From Candidatus Woesearchaeota archaeon (GTDB lineage Archaea; Nanobdellota; Nanobdellia; Woesearchaeales; WJKL01), in the NCBI GenBank assembly GCA_019322435.1, contig JAHWIR010000008.1, positions 27,421 to 91,420 on the forward strand: a stretch of 64,000 bases of DNA. The letters are read 5' to 3'. The first letter of the stretch is position 1. Every line of letters starts with the position of its first letter. A program made the position numbers and the translations under genes. Below, piece after piece: positions 42,000 through 49,576 of this stretch. The notes below the pieces were generated by a model. It did not search any database and had not been told where the DNA came from. It was given only the letters and a program-made list of their open reading frames with translations.

Positions 42000-42527
42000 A
42001 TGGTAAATAAGGTATTTTTAGGCATTTTAGTGATGTTATTGCTAGTTTCACCTGTTCTAGCTGTTGATCTGAGTAATTTTCCAGGGGTTTTTCTGGATGA
42101 AGTCAGAGTAGTTGTTGGAAGGTCTGCAAAAGCAGAGGATGTGCTGGGAGCAATAGATATTGTGGCTGCATTGCAGCAGAGAGTAGGGACATGCAAAAGA
42201 GTTGGCGGAGCAGTATTAGATACTGAAGTAGAGTCCTTGGAATCAATGAATACTATAGTTGTTGGAGGGCCTTGCATTAATTCAGCTGCTGCCAGGTTAT
42301 TAGGATATCCAGAGAACTGCTTAGAAGGATTTGAGATGGGAAAAGGCATAATAAGGATATATGAGTTTGATACTGGCAAATACGGGCTGTTGGCTGCTGG
42401 AACAACTGCATTAGACACAAGAAGAGTGACTAGTGTTCTTGCTAATTACAATGATTATGCTCTTAGTGGAGCAGAGATGATGGTGACTGGGCTTAGTATC
42501 AGTGATATAGAGATTGATTCTAAATAA
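42000..42527 (+). CDS. Mini S-layer-domain secreted protein
   Basis: A 175-residue exported protein: signal peptide (FLGILVMLLLVSPVLAV), then DLSNFPGVFLDEVRVVVGRS and directly INTIVVGGPC-like MNTIVVGGPCINSAAARLLG, TALDTRRVTSVLANYNDY and LSGAEMMVTGLSISDI. It is thus the N- and C-terminal halves of the S-layer domain joined without the large insert of the main S-layer protein next door. A CTTTTTAAATTA box ~30 nt upstream gives a leaderless mRNA. It may cap or anchor the lattice. It ends 8 nt inside the convergent radical SAM frame. Confidence 0.75.
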   Translation: MVNKVFLGILVMLLLVSPVLAVDLSNFPGVFLDEVRVVVGRSAKAEDVLGAIDIVAALQQRVGTCKRVGGAVLDTEVESLESMNTIVVGGPCINSAAARLLGYPENCLEGFEMGKGIIRIYEFDTGKYGLLAAGTTALDTRRVTSVLANYNDYALSGAEMMVTGLSISDIEIDSK

Positions 42528-43722
42528 GTGCTGCAGCAAATATATTGTGTTTTTCTCTTATTATTTTTAGTTTTACAGTGGAATTTACAGCTGCATCGGA
42601 ATTATAGACTGAGATAATTCTGTCTTTTGCTGTTGCAAGCATCTCATTGTATAATCTTCCAGGAGCAATGATTTTTGCCTTGATTGTATCTCATTTTCTG
42701 AATGGTTTTGGCAGTTTTTTTGTCTGTCTTATATTGAAGTCTTCTTTGAAATTGAAAAGAAGGTGTGCATTGTATTTTTCTTCTAAAGCTTTCATTTTAT
42801 CTATAAATTCTTGCCAAGGCATCTGTTTTACTGGATTTCTGCCAAATTTATAGTTCAAAAAGTTCTGGATTCCTATTTTGCAGCTTAATTTCTTAGATAA
42901 TTCTATCAGTTTTGAGATTTCTTTGTCATTTATACCTGGAATCCAGACAGGAGTTAGGATTAATTCAACATCTTGTTTTGAGATGTAATTAAGAATTTCT
43001 AGGATATAATCTAGATTATATGGTTTATTTGCTATTTTTTTAGCTAATTTTTGGTCTAAAGCATTGATTGAAAAACAAAATCTTGTTAATCCTGCATTGA
43101 TTAACTCATCAACTTTCTCTTTTGTTAGCAATGTTCCGTTTGTGTCTATAGCAATTGTAGAAACTTCTGGCATTGAAGAAAGGTCTTTTATTAGTTCTGC
43201 TAAAGGCTGATATAACAAAGGCTCGCCTTGTGTGCCAATATGGGCTTCTATTTCATTTATTTGCTTATGATTGAGCAGTTTTCTGAATTCTTGAATTAAA
43301 TAGTCTTTTTCTACAACAAAATCAACAGGTCTTTTGTCTTGGCTAACAGAACAATAGATACAATCGATATTGCAGCCTGTTATTGGCCTTACTTCAATTA
43401 TTGATGTATTCCTGTCAATCAAGCCAAAAGCATTGTGGCCAATCAAAGGAATTCCTGAATTTTGATGGATATATATTGTTTTTTGTTTTGTTATTTTGTT
43501 TTTTAATGATCTGAATGCAGTTGAAAGCAAAAAATTGAATTTTTTATCTGCTTTTGCTCCAGAAACAGCTGGAAAACTTATTGAATTTTTAGTTATTGTG
43601 AATCTTCCAATGCTTTGTAAATCTTTTTTTGAAATCTCTGCAGAGAAAATTCTAAGGAAACTGATTTTTATCTTGTCTTTTTTATCTTCAAATGAGATAT
43701 CTTTGAATTTTAATGATGCCAT
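42520..43722 (-). pseudogene. Radical SAM protein with TRAM-like tail, interrupted by an in-frame TGA
   Basis: The first 343 residues (to 42691) are a radical SAM protein with GCNIDCIYCSVS (CxxxCxxC), IEAHIGTQGEPLL and DTNGTLL motifs. Directly after TGA (42691-42693) the same frame stays open for 56 codons to TAG at 42520-42522: DTIKAKIIAPGRLYNEML ... KLKIIREKHNIFAAALI, a TRAM-like beta-barrel that belongs to this protein type. Relatives typically have Gly before Asp here, so a single GGA-to-TGA change would explain it. TGA is a normal stop elsewhere in the window. The 343-residue form may still function. Confidence 0.65.
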
Positions 43723-43807
43723 AGGGCTGTGAGGTAAACTAGTTTTAAAAAACTAACTGTTTCATTACATAAAAATTTAAATAGATAATTAATTGTTGAA
43801 TTCTGGG

Positions 43808-44434
43808 ATGGGAGAAGAAATCAATATCACTTATGAGACTTTGTTTGAGTTATTAAGACGGGAAAAGAACAGGGATGAGCTGCAGAGATTGGATGAGAAA
43901 TTCTTTGCAGATGTTGCAGCTTATCTGAAAGGCAAAGAGGAAGTTCTAGAGCAGCTGAAAACAAAGCAGGACCTGTTTGTGAATGAGGAAAAAGAGAAGG
44001 CTGAGAAACAGATTGAGGATATAAGGGGGATTTTGAAGAGGCTTTATGAAAAAAGAGAGAAAAAGATCATTGAGATGGCGGTTGATGCGTCAAGGACTCC
44101 TTCTGTCATAATAGACAAATCAATAATGCTTGATGAAGAGAAGATGCTTTATGAAAAGACCTTAAGATTACTGAACAGTTTTAGAGAGGGTATTTTGCTG
44201 AATATACAGCATGCCAGGCTGCCTGAGATTAAAGGGGTACAAGATATTGTGGATAAAGAGCCGGAAGTTGAAGAAAAACCAGAAGAGATATTCAGACCAA
44301 TCATATTCACTCATGAAGTGCCAAGGTTTGTAGGCATTGATCTAAAAGAATACGGGCCTTTTGAAGTTGGAGAAAGTGCTGAGCTGCCTTATAAGATAGC
44401 TGATGTTCTTATTAATAAGGGAAGGGCAGAGTAG
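43808..44434 (+). CDS. gins51: GINS complex subunit (archaeal Gins51-type)
   Basis: A 208-residue replication factor of the CMG helicase complex. A helical A-domain (INITYETLFELLRREKNRDEL) is followed by a linker and a C-terminal B-domain, VPRFVGIDLKEYGPFEVGES plus AELPYKIADVLINKGRA, the standard GINS ending. A before B order marks it as the Sld5/Psf1-like subunit. ATG 43808 is preferred over TTG 43793 because a TTTAAATAG box lies ~25-30 nt upstream. It is upstream of eL42-eS27-aIF2-alpha, a common archaeal neighbourhood. Confidence 0.88.
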   Translation: MGEEINITYETLFELLRREKNRDELQRLDEKFFADVAAYLKGKEEVLEQLKTKQDLFVNEEKEKAEKQIEDIRGILKRLYEKREKKIIEMAVDASRTPSVIIDKSIMLDEEKMLYEKTLRLLNSFREGILLNIQHARLPEIKGVQDIVDKEPEVEEKPEEIFRPIIFTHEVPRFVGIDLKEYGPFEVGESAELPYKIADVLINKGRAE

Positions 44435-44472
44435 AAACCTTTTTAAACCACTTCTAATTTGCATATTCACAG

Positions 44473-44790
44473 ATGAAATTACCTAAAACAGTCAAAAGAT
44501 ACTGTCCTTATTGCAAGAAGCACACTGAACATAAGATAACTAACTCTAAGAAGAAAACTATGGGAAGTGTACACCCTATGAGTTATGGAAGCAAGAAAAG
44601 AGCTAAATTAAGAGGGGCTGCAAGAGGGCATGGAAATTTAGGAAGGTATTCAAAGCCAGCTATTTCAAAGTGGAAGATGACTGGGAAGAAGACAAGCAAG
44701 AAGCTGGATTTAAGATATCAGTGCAAGGAATGCAAGAAATCCCATGTTCAGAAGAAAGGGGTAAGAGCAAAGAGGGTTGAATTTAAATGA
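44473..44790 (+). CDS. rpl44e: Ribosomal protein eL42 (L44e)
   Basis: A 105-residue E-site protein with CPYCKKHTEHKI near the N-terminus and YQCKECKKSHVQKKGVRAKR at the C-terminus (two CxxC pairs). The middle carries the SYGSKKRAKLRGAARGHG stretch. A CCTTTTTAAACC box lies ~30 nt upstream. The stop overlaps the eS27 start (ATGA). Confidence 0.96.
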   Translation: MKLPKTVKRYCPYCKKHTEHKITNSKKKTMGSVHPMSYGSKKRAKLRGAARGHGNLGRYSKPAISKWKMTGKKTSKKLDLRYQCKECKKSHVQKKGVRAKRVEFK

Positions 44791-44966
44791 AGAAAGAACC
44801 TACTAGCAAATTTGTAAAGATAAGATGTCCTAAATGCAAGAATGAGCAGATCATATTTGGCAAATCAAGCAGCAATATCAAGTGTTTGGTGTGCGGAAAG
44901 ATACTAGCAGAGCCTCAAGGAGGGAAAAGCAGGATAAAAGCAAGGATCCTGGAGGTTCTTGAGTAA
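44787..44966 (+). CDS. rps27e: Ribosomal protein eS27
   Basis: A 59-residue zinc-ribbon protein: FVKIRCPKCKNEQIIFGKSS, then IKCLVCGKILAEPQGGKS and RILEVLE. Two CxxC pairs bind zinc. It starts in the eL42 stop (ATGA) and its stop is immediately followed by the aIF2-alpha ATG, the normal archaeal trio. It falls below the 60-residue limit often used for gene calls. Confidence 0.95.
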   Translation: MKKEPTSKFVKIRCPKCKNEQIIFGKSSSNIKCLVCGKILAEPQGGKSRIKARILEVLE

Positions 44967-45746
44967 ATGTTGTATAAAAAAGAAGGCATGCCTGAAGAAA
45001 ACGAGATAGTTCTTTGTACTGTAACAAATGTTCAGCACCATTCTGTTTTTGCAAAACTTGATGAATACGGCAAATCTGGAATGATCCATATTTCTGAAGT
45101 AAGTCCTGGAAGGATCAGGAATTTGCGTGATTATGTCCAGGAAGGCAAGAAAGTCATCTGCAAGATTTTAAGAATAGATAGAGTTAAAGGGCATATTGAC
45201 TTAAGCTTGAGAAGGGTCAGTGAAGGAAACAGAAGAAAGAAGAATGAAGCGATAAAGCAGGAGCAGAAAGCTGAGAAGATAATTGAGACTGTTGCAAAGA
45301 AAAGAGAAAAAACTCTTGAAGAATTGTATGAAGATGTAAGCAGCAAGGTATTTGAGAAATATGAATATATCTTCCAGTGTTTTAATGATATTGTTGAAAA
45401 AGATTATGACCTGAAGAAATTAGGGATTGAGGCTGGGTTGGCTGATGAGCTGACAGCTGTTGTCAAGGAAAAGATAAAGCCAGTTGAAGTCTCTATCAGA
45501 GGGATATTGAATATCAGTTCTCAGGCTCCTGATGGAATTGAGGTTGTGAAGAAAACACTGCAGAGAGCCATTACAATTGGGAAAAATAATGTTGATATCA
45601 GTTATGCTGGAGCTGGAAAGTATAATGTTGTTGTAAAAGCTCCTGATTACAAGACAGCTGAGAAGATTTTGACAAGCTCAACTGAATCTGCGATCAAGTT
45701 TGCAGAGAAGAATGAAGGAGAAGCCAGTTTTCTAAGAGCTGATTAA
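44967..45746 (+). CDS. eif2A: Translation initiation factor aIF2 subunit alpha
   Basis: A 259-residue factor that helps bring Met-tRNAi to the ribosome. The S1 domain (~10-85) has VLCTVTNVQHHSVFAKLDEY, MIHISEVSPGRIRNLRDYV and GHIDLSLRRVS. A helical domain and a C-terminal alpha/beta domain (IGKNNVDISYAGAGKYNVVV) follow. It begins directly after the eS27 stop. Its end overlaps by 4 nt with the convergent HTH gene. Confidence 0.96.
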   Translation: MLYKKEGMPEENEIVLCTVTNVQHHSVFAKLDEYGKSGMIHISEVSPGRIRNLRDYVQEGKKVICKILRIDRVKGHIDLSLRRVSEGNRRKKNEAIKQEQKAEKIIETVAKKREKTLEELYEDVSSKVFEKYEYIFQCFNDIVEKDYDLKKLGIEAGLADELTAVVKEKIKPVEVSIRGILNISSQAPDGIEVVKKTLQRAITIGKNNVDISYAGAGKYNVVVKAPDYKTAEKILTSSTESAIKFAEKNEGEASFLRAD

Positions 45747-46354
45747 TTCTTTCTATTTCTGAACCAGTCAATTAACAAGTATAAGACAATAGTGGAAGCT
45801 GCTCCTATAAAGAACCACAATGCGATGTTTGAATATAATGGGAATTTATCAGCTACAACAGGGACTGTTTCAACTGCAGTAGAAGCTACTCCTGCTGCTG
45901 TATCAGCTGATTCTTCTGCAAGCATTCTTGGAGCTGCTTCTTGGACAGCTGCAAATTTTGCTGTTGTTTTTGTGAAATACTGGATAAAAGCAGTTCCTGC
46001 TGCTACAATCAAGGCAACTGGAAGCACTGATTTCAGCTTTTCTTTTATTCCATAAGTTGATTTTGGAGCGATTATAATGTATTTATTAGCCAGTTTGTAG
46101 TGGTTGACTTCTTTTCCTTTTTCAGAATAATGATATTCATCTGCAACAACTAAGTTGCCTTTTTGCAGTTGCTGGAGATTGTAATGTACTGTTGAAATAG
46201 GTATGTTTAATTTTTCTGAGAGTTCTGATTCTGTTGCTTCTTTGTCTGCTAAATAATCTAATATTTTTCTGCATGTTTCATTGGAAATAGCTTGAGCTAA
46301 TTGTTTTGCTTTATTTTCACTTAATGAAACTAATAGGAATTTTTCCTTTGCCAT
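45743..46354 (-). CDS. Membrane-anchored ArsR-like HTH regulator
   Basis: A 203-residue protein: an N-terminal winged helix (~15-95; ATESELSEKLNIPISTVHYN is the HTH), then two hydrophobic helices (VLPVALIVAAGTAFIQYF, ~110-128, and IALWFFIGAASTIVLYLLI, ~177-195) separated by an extracellular Ala-rich loop. It resembles archaeal membrane-bound transcription factors that may pass an outside signal to DNA. The target is unknown. A TATA-like ACTTATATG lies upstream. Confidence 0.72.
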   Translation of the reverse strand: MAKEKFLLVSLSENKAKQLAQAISNETCRKILDYLADKEATESELSEKLNIPISTVHYNLQQLQKGNLVVADEYHYSEKGKEVNHYKLANKYIIIAPKSTYGIKEKLKSVLPVALIVAAGTAFIQYFTKTTAKFAAVQEAAPRMLAEESADTAAGVASTAVETVPVVADKFPLYSNIALWFFIGAASTIVLYLLIDWFRNRKN

Positions 46355-46451
46355 GTATTTGAAGAATACTTATATGTTTATAAAGGTTGCAGATAAGTTC
46401 AATTTGAGTTGAACCTAAAACTTTTTATATAGAGTTGAGATTACAAAGAAA

Positions 46452-46613
46452 ATGAAGCACATTCTAAAGTGTGAGGAGTGCAACCAATATACAATGCAGG
46501 CAAAATGTCCTAAGTGCGGAGCTCCCACGCAAAATCCGAAGCCTGCAAAATATGATCCTACTGACAGGATGGGAAAATACCGAAGAAAAGCCAAGGAGAA
46601 GATGGGAATATGA
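46452..46613 (+). CDS. nop10: H/ACA ribonucleoprotein Nop10
   Basis: A 53-residue protein with MKHILKCEECNQYTMQ, CPKCGAPTQNPKPAKYDPTDR and a basic KYRRKAKE helix. Nop10 binds Cbf5 and L7Ae in the pseudouridylation guide complex; the N-terminal zinc ribbon (two CxxC) is the archaeal form. It overlaps the PAC2 gene by ATGA, a standard archaeal arrangement after aIF2-alpha. Confidence 0.94.
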   Translation: MKHILKCEECNQYTMQAKCPKCGAPTQNPKPAKYDPTDRMGKYRRKAKEKMGI

Positions 46614-47404
46614 GCTGGAAGATAAAGCTGGTTGGAGAAAAACCAAAACTTAACAAACCAATCCTTATTGAAGGTTTGCCTGGAATAGGCAATGTAGGGA
46701 AGGTTGCTGTTGATTTTCTTATTGATGAATTAAAAGCTGTTAAACTGTATGAATTATTCTCATATACATTTCCGCATTCTGTTTTTGTCAATGAAAAGAA
46801 TCTTGTTGAACTGCCAAAGATAGAGATATATTACAAGAAGATGGAGAATGGGAATGATTTGCTGCTGTTGGCAGGAGATGTGCAGCCGATTGATGAGGTC
46901 AGCTGCTATGAGTTTTCTGATAAAATATTAGAGATAATGGAAGAATTTGCAGGAGCTGAAATAATCACTTTGGGAGGCATTGGGCTGGAAAGTGTTCCTA
47001 AAAAACCAAAGGTGTTCTGCACTGGAAATAATATAAAAATAATTGAAAAATACAAGAAAGATACAATGCTTAATGACAGCATATATGGTGTTGTCGGACC
47101 GATAGTGGGTGTTTCTGGGCTGTTGTTGGGATTGGCTGATAAAAAAAATATTCCTGCTATTGCTATGCTGTCAGAAACCTATGGCCATCCAATGTATTTA
47201 GGAGTAAAGGGAGCAAGAGAAATCCTTAAGATTCTGAACAAGAAAGTAGGTGTTGATGTTAAACTAGAAGATTTGGATAAAGAGATCAAGGATTTAGAAA
47301 AAGAGATGATGAAGAGAACTGAAGATTTGAGTCAAGTAAGCAAACAGACAGCAAGGAAGAAACTGAAAGGAAGATTAGGCGAAGAAACAAGTTATATAGG
47401 ATAA
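46610..47404 (+). CDS. PAC2-family proteasome assembly chaperone-like protein
   Basis: A 264-residue PAC2/PbaB family protein. The N-terminal block KPILIEGLPGIGNVGKVAVD, then IITLGGIGLESVPKKPKVFC and a C-terminal helix after LSETYGHPMYLGVKGAREIL are typical. Archaeal PbaB and relatives help proteasome alpha-ring assembly or bind substrates. It is coupled to nop10 as in many archaea. Confidence 0.88.
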   Translation: MSWKIKLVGEKPKLNKPILIEGLPGIGNVGKVAVDFLIDELKAVKLYELFSYTFPHSVFVNEKNLVELPKIEIYYKKMENGNDLLLLAGDVQPIDEVSCYEFSDKILEIMEEFAGAEIITLGGIGLESVPKKPKVFCTGNNIKIIEKYKKDTMLNDSIYGVVGPIVGVSGLLLGLADKKNIPAIAMLSETYGHPMYLGVKGAREILKILNKKVGVDVKLEDLDKEIKDLEKEMMKRTEDLSQVSKQTARKKLKGRLGEETSYIG

Positions 47405-47460
47405 TTCTGCACAACTAACAAAAAGGTTTATATAGATTATTTCTTAATTTAATAAAAAAG

Positions 47461-48297
47461 ATGGTGTTAGAAAGATTATATTCCTCTAAATGGATTGAGC
47501 AGAAAAGCAGGTATGCTTTTTTAATGGGGTTAAGTTATTCTATAATTGGGATTTTCTCTGCAATGTTTTTGTTTCCTAAGGATCCTGGATTGGTTGCAAT
47601 TGCTTTTACTTCTTTATTGATACTGCCTAGTTTGAACAGCTTGTTGTCAGTAGAGGCAAATGAGGCTGCGAGGAGCAATAAGTTTGATATTATTGGATTG
47701 TTTAAGGACCATAATGATATCTTTAGAGTTTATTTGTTTTTGTTTTTAGGGATATTGCTGAGTTTTTCATTCTTTTCAGTTGTATGGCCTTCTATTGCTA
47801 CAAGCCAGATATTTGCACAGCAGGTTAATGTTTTAGGATGGGCAACAGGAGAGGCTTATACCAAGGCAGGGTTGTTTGGAGGGCTGCTTACAAATAATCT
47901 TAAGGTTTTGGTGTTTTGCTTGCTTGCTTCTTTTATCTATGGAAGCGGAGCAATATTTATCATAACATGGAATGCTTCTGTATGGGGAACAATATTTGGG
48001 ATAATTGCAAGGGACAGTGCTGCTGCTGTTGGGCAGAATCCTTTTGTTTATTTTGGGCTGACATTATTAGCAGTATTTCCTCATCTGATATTAGAAGCTA
48101 GCTCTTATTTCTTAGCTGCTATTTCTGGCGGTGTTGTAAGCAAAGCGGTTTTAAGAGAGAAACCTTTTTCAAAAAGGTTTTCACAGATAATAGAAGATGG
48201 ATTAATGATGTTTGTTATTGCAATCATTGTTTTGGTTATTGCTGTTTATATTGAAGCATATGTAACTGGTTCTATTGTTCGGTTTTTTGGGTTGTGA
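47461..48297 (+). CDS. SpoIIM/DUF95-like membrane protein
   Basis: A 278-residue integral membrane protein with about six TM helices. The end of the family is visible: a GVVSKAV segment after LILEASSYFLAAISGG, the conserved Glu-Ala-x-x-Tyr stretch of the SpoIIM family. Bacterial SpoIIM works with cell-wall enzymes in sporulation; archaeal members probably act in membrane remodelling or vesicle formation, which is only inferred. An AAGGTTTATATAG box lies ~30 nt before the ATG. Confidence 0.8.
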   Translation: MVLERLYSSKWIEQKSRYAFLMGLSYSIIGIFSAMFLFPKDPGLVAIAFTSLLILPSLNSLLSVEANEAARSNKFDIIGLFKDHNDIFRVYLFLFLGILLSFSFFSVVWPSIATSQIFAQQVNVLGWATGEAYTKAGLFGGLLTNNLKVLVFCLLASFIYGSGAIFIITWNASVWGTIFGIIARDSAAAVGQNPFVYFGLTLLAVFPHLILEASSYFLAAISGGVVSKAVLREKPFSKRFSQIIEDGLMMFVIAIIVLVIAVYIEAYVTGSIVRFFGL

Positions 48298-48315
48298 TTC
48301 ACGAAGGTTTTTAAA
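48297..48315 (+). promoter_or_regulatory. Promoter of the 48337 gene, shared 19-bp sequence
   Basis: ATTCACGAAGGTTTTTAAA, identical over 19 bp to the promoter of the methyltransferase gene at 60827 and, in its last 15 bp plus the following GTA, to the seven-gene operon promoter (11192-11209). TATA-to-ATG spacing supports the start at 48337. Confidence 0.6.
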
Positions 48316-48336
48316 GTAAATAATATGTTTTTTTAT

Positions 48337-49218
48337 ATGAGATGGAGATATATTGCTTTGGGTTCATTAGTATTGGTCTTAGGAGGAGCGATTTATTTAG
48401 AAAATGTTCTAACTAAAAAAAGACTTGAGAGGCCTGTTGTTAAAGAGCATGGTATTGAGAAGATAATTAAAAAAACAACTATCTCTTTTGAAGAAGCTTG
48501 CAGGGATCATGCGAAAAGAGAGAAATATATTTTGGATATTAAAAATAAGATTTCTTTGCCTGAATTTGCTGATCTTGAATATGTGAGTAGAGGTAGATTA
48601 GAAGATATTCTGAAATATAATAAGGAAGCATTAAAGCAGGATGTTAAATTATCTGATAAACTAAACGCTATGACTGCACCTGGCGGCAAGAAGGTTAAAG
48701 ATTTCTTTGCAAAAAAAATGCATCCAAAGATATTGGTGTTTTATCATGCTTTTGAAAGTGATAGTGTAAAGAATGAAGCTGATTTAAGAAGCGTTATAAT
48801 TCAAGAAATAGATCATGCTAGATTTTATCATGAAGGTGATGAAAGAATAGATAGTGATAAATTAAGAAAATATCTAAAACAGGATTATGATAGGAAGCCT
48901 AAGGATAAATTTGGCCACATAGTAAATATTTTTATGGAATTAAGAGGAACTGAGATTCAAATGAAAAAGTTTACAAAGAAAAATTCTCAGAAGTATATGA
49001 ACCATGTTCTTAATTATAATTTTGAAAATTATGTTGCATTATGGAGACATGATAAAAAACCCTTGGCTAATGATCTTAAGATGTTATTTTTCAGAAAATA
49101 TATGTTAACATACCTTGGACAAGATGAAAAAGGATTTTACCTTGAACCTGTTGAAGAATTTAAACCAATAACAAAGAGACTGTATCTTCCTGAAGGAATT
49201 AAGATTGAATTTAAATAA
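48337..49218 (+). CDS. Membrane-anchored protein of unknown function, possible metallopeptidase
   Basis: A 293-residue protein with an N-terminal helix (YIALGSLVLVLGGAIYLENV) and an extracellular or lumenal helical domain. VIIQEIDHARFYHEGDER and then IFMELRGTEIQMKKF recall zinc peptidase patterns (a first helix with His residues, a later Glu), but a proper HExxH is absent, so catalysis is doubtful. I chose the ATG at 48337 (MRWRY) over 48325 because the TATA box lies only ~10 nt before the latter. Confidence 0.55.
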   Translation: MRWRYIALGSLVLVLGGAIYLENVLTKKRLERPVVKEHGIEKIIKKTTISFEEACRDHAKREKYILDIKNKISLPEFADLEYVSRGRLEDILKYNKEALKQDVKLSDKLNAMTAPGGKKVKDFFAKKMHPKILVFYHAFESDSVKNEADLRSVIIQEIDHARFYHEGDERIDSDKLRKYLKQDYDRKPKDKFGHIVNIFMELRGTEIQMKKFTKKNSQKYMNHVLNYNFENYVALWRHDKKPLANDLKMLFFRKYMLTYLGQDEKGFYLEPVEEFKPITKRLYLPEGIKIEFK

Positions 49219-49229
49219 AAACAATTATA

Positions 49230-49290
49230 CAATGTAAGCTGGTAATTGTGAGCGAGTTTATGAGCGCACTCGCAAGTCACTGCTTACAAG
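49230..49290. terminator. Large imperfect hairpin
   Basis: TGTAAGC pairs with GCTTACA, and inside it GCGAGT pairs with ACTCGC. It lies after the 48337 gene and before the AbrB promoter, so it may end transcription or be a small structured RNA. Confidence 0.4.
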
Positions 49291-49292
49291 CA

Positions 49293-49401
49293 TAAATATT
49301 TTGTTAAAACAAAATATTTATATAGTAGATTATTCTAAATTATTCTGAATATCAGAAATATTGATATTTTGATTGATTAATTTACTTATTATCTGATATT
49401 C
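49293..49401. promoter_or_regulatory. Palindromic operator region before the AbrB-type gene
   Basis: ATAAATATTTTGTT and its exact complement, separated by 2 nt (~49293-49322), form a perfect 14-bp inverted repeat that overlaps the TATA box ATTTATATAG. A second inverted pair, GAATATCAGA (49347-49356) and TCTGATATTC (49392-49401), lies between the TATA box and the ATG at 49413. They are good candidate binding sites for the AbrB-type protein encoded just downstream (autoregulation). Confidence 0.6.
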
Positions 49402-49412
49402 TTATTTTCAGA

Positions 49413-49571
49413 ATGAAGAACTTTAAAGTAGTACAAGCTGATAAAAGAGGACAGATAGTTATTCCTAAATCTATTAGAAAAGAACTTAAGATAGAGGAAG
49501 GTGCTGCATTCTGGATATATAAGACTGAGGAAGGCATTGTTCTGAAAAAGATTCAAGCTCCTAAAAGGTGA
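49413..49571 (+). CDS. AbrB/SpoVT-type DNA-binding protein (52 aa)
   Basis: A swapped-hairpin DNA-binding protein: FKVVQADKRGQIVIPKSIRK, then LKIEEGAAFWIYKTEEGIVL, the canonical AbrB N-terminal fold, here complete with nothing after it. It is one codon-overlap upstream of the giant surface protein (its TGA lies 5 nt before that ATG), so the regulator and the surface gene share one mRNA. It probably controls its own operon through the palindromes upstream. Confidence 0.85.
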   Translation: MKNFKVVQADKRGQIVIPKSIRKELKIEEGAAFWIYKTEEGIVLKKIQAPKR

Positions 49572-49576
49572 TACCC

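Noticed and set aside
42691..42693. UGA read as glycine or selenocysteine (altered code)
   Set aside because: TGA is the stop of many intact genes here, including ATGA overlaps in several operons; no SECIS-like element was seen, and one isolated TGA is better explained by mutation or error.
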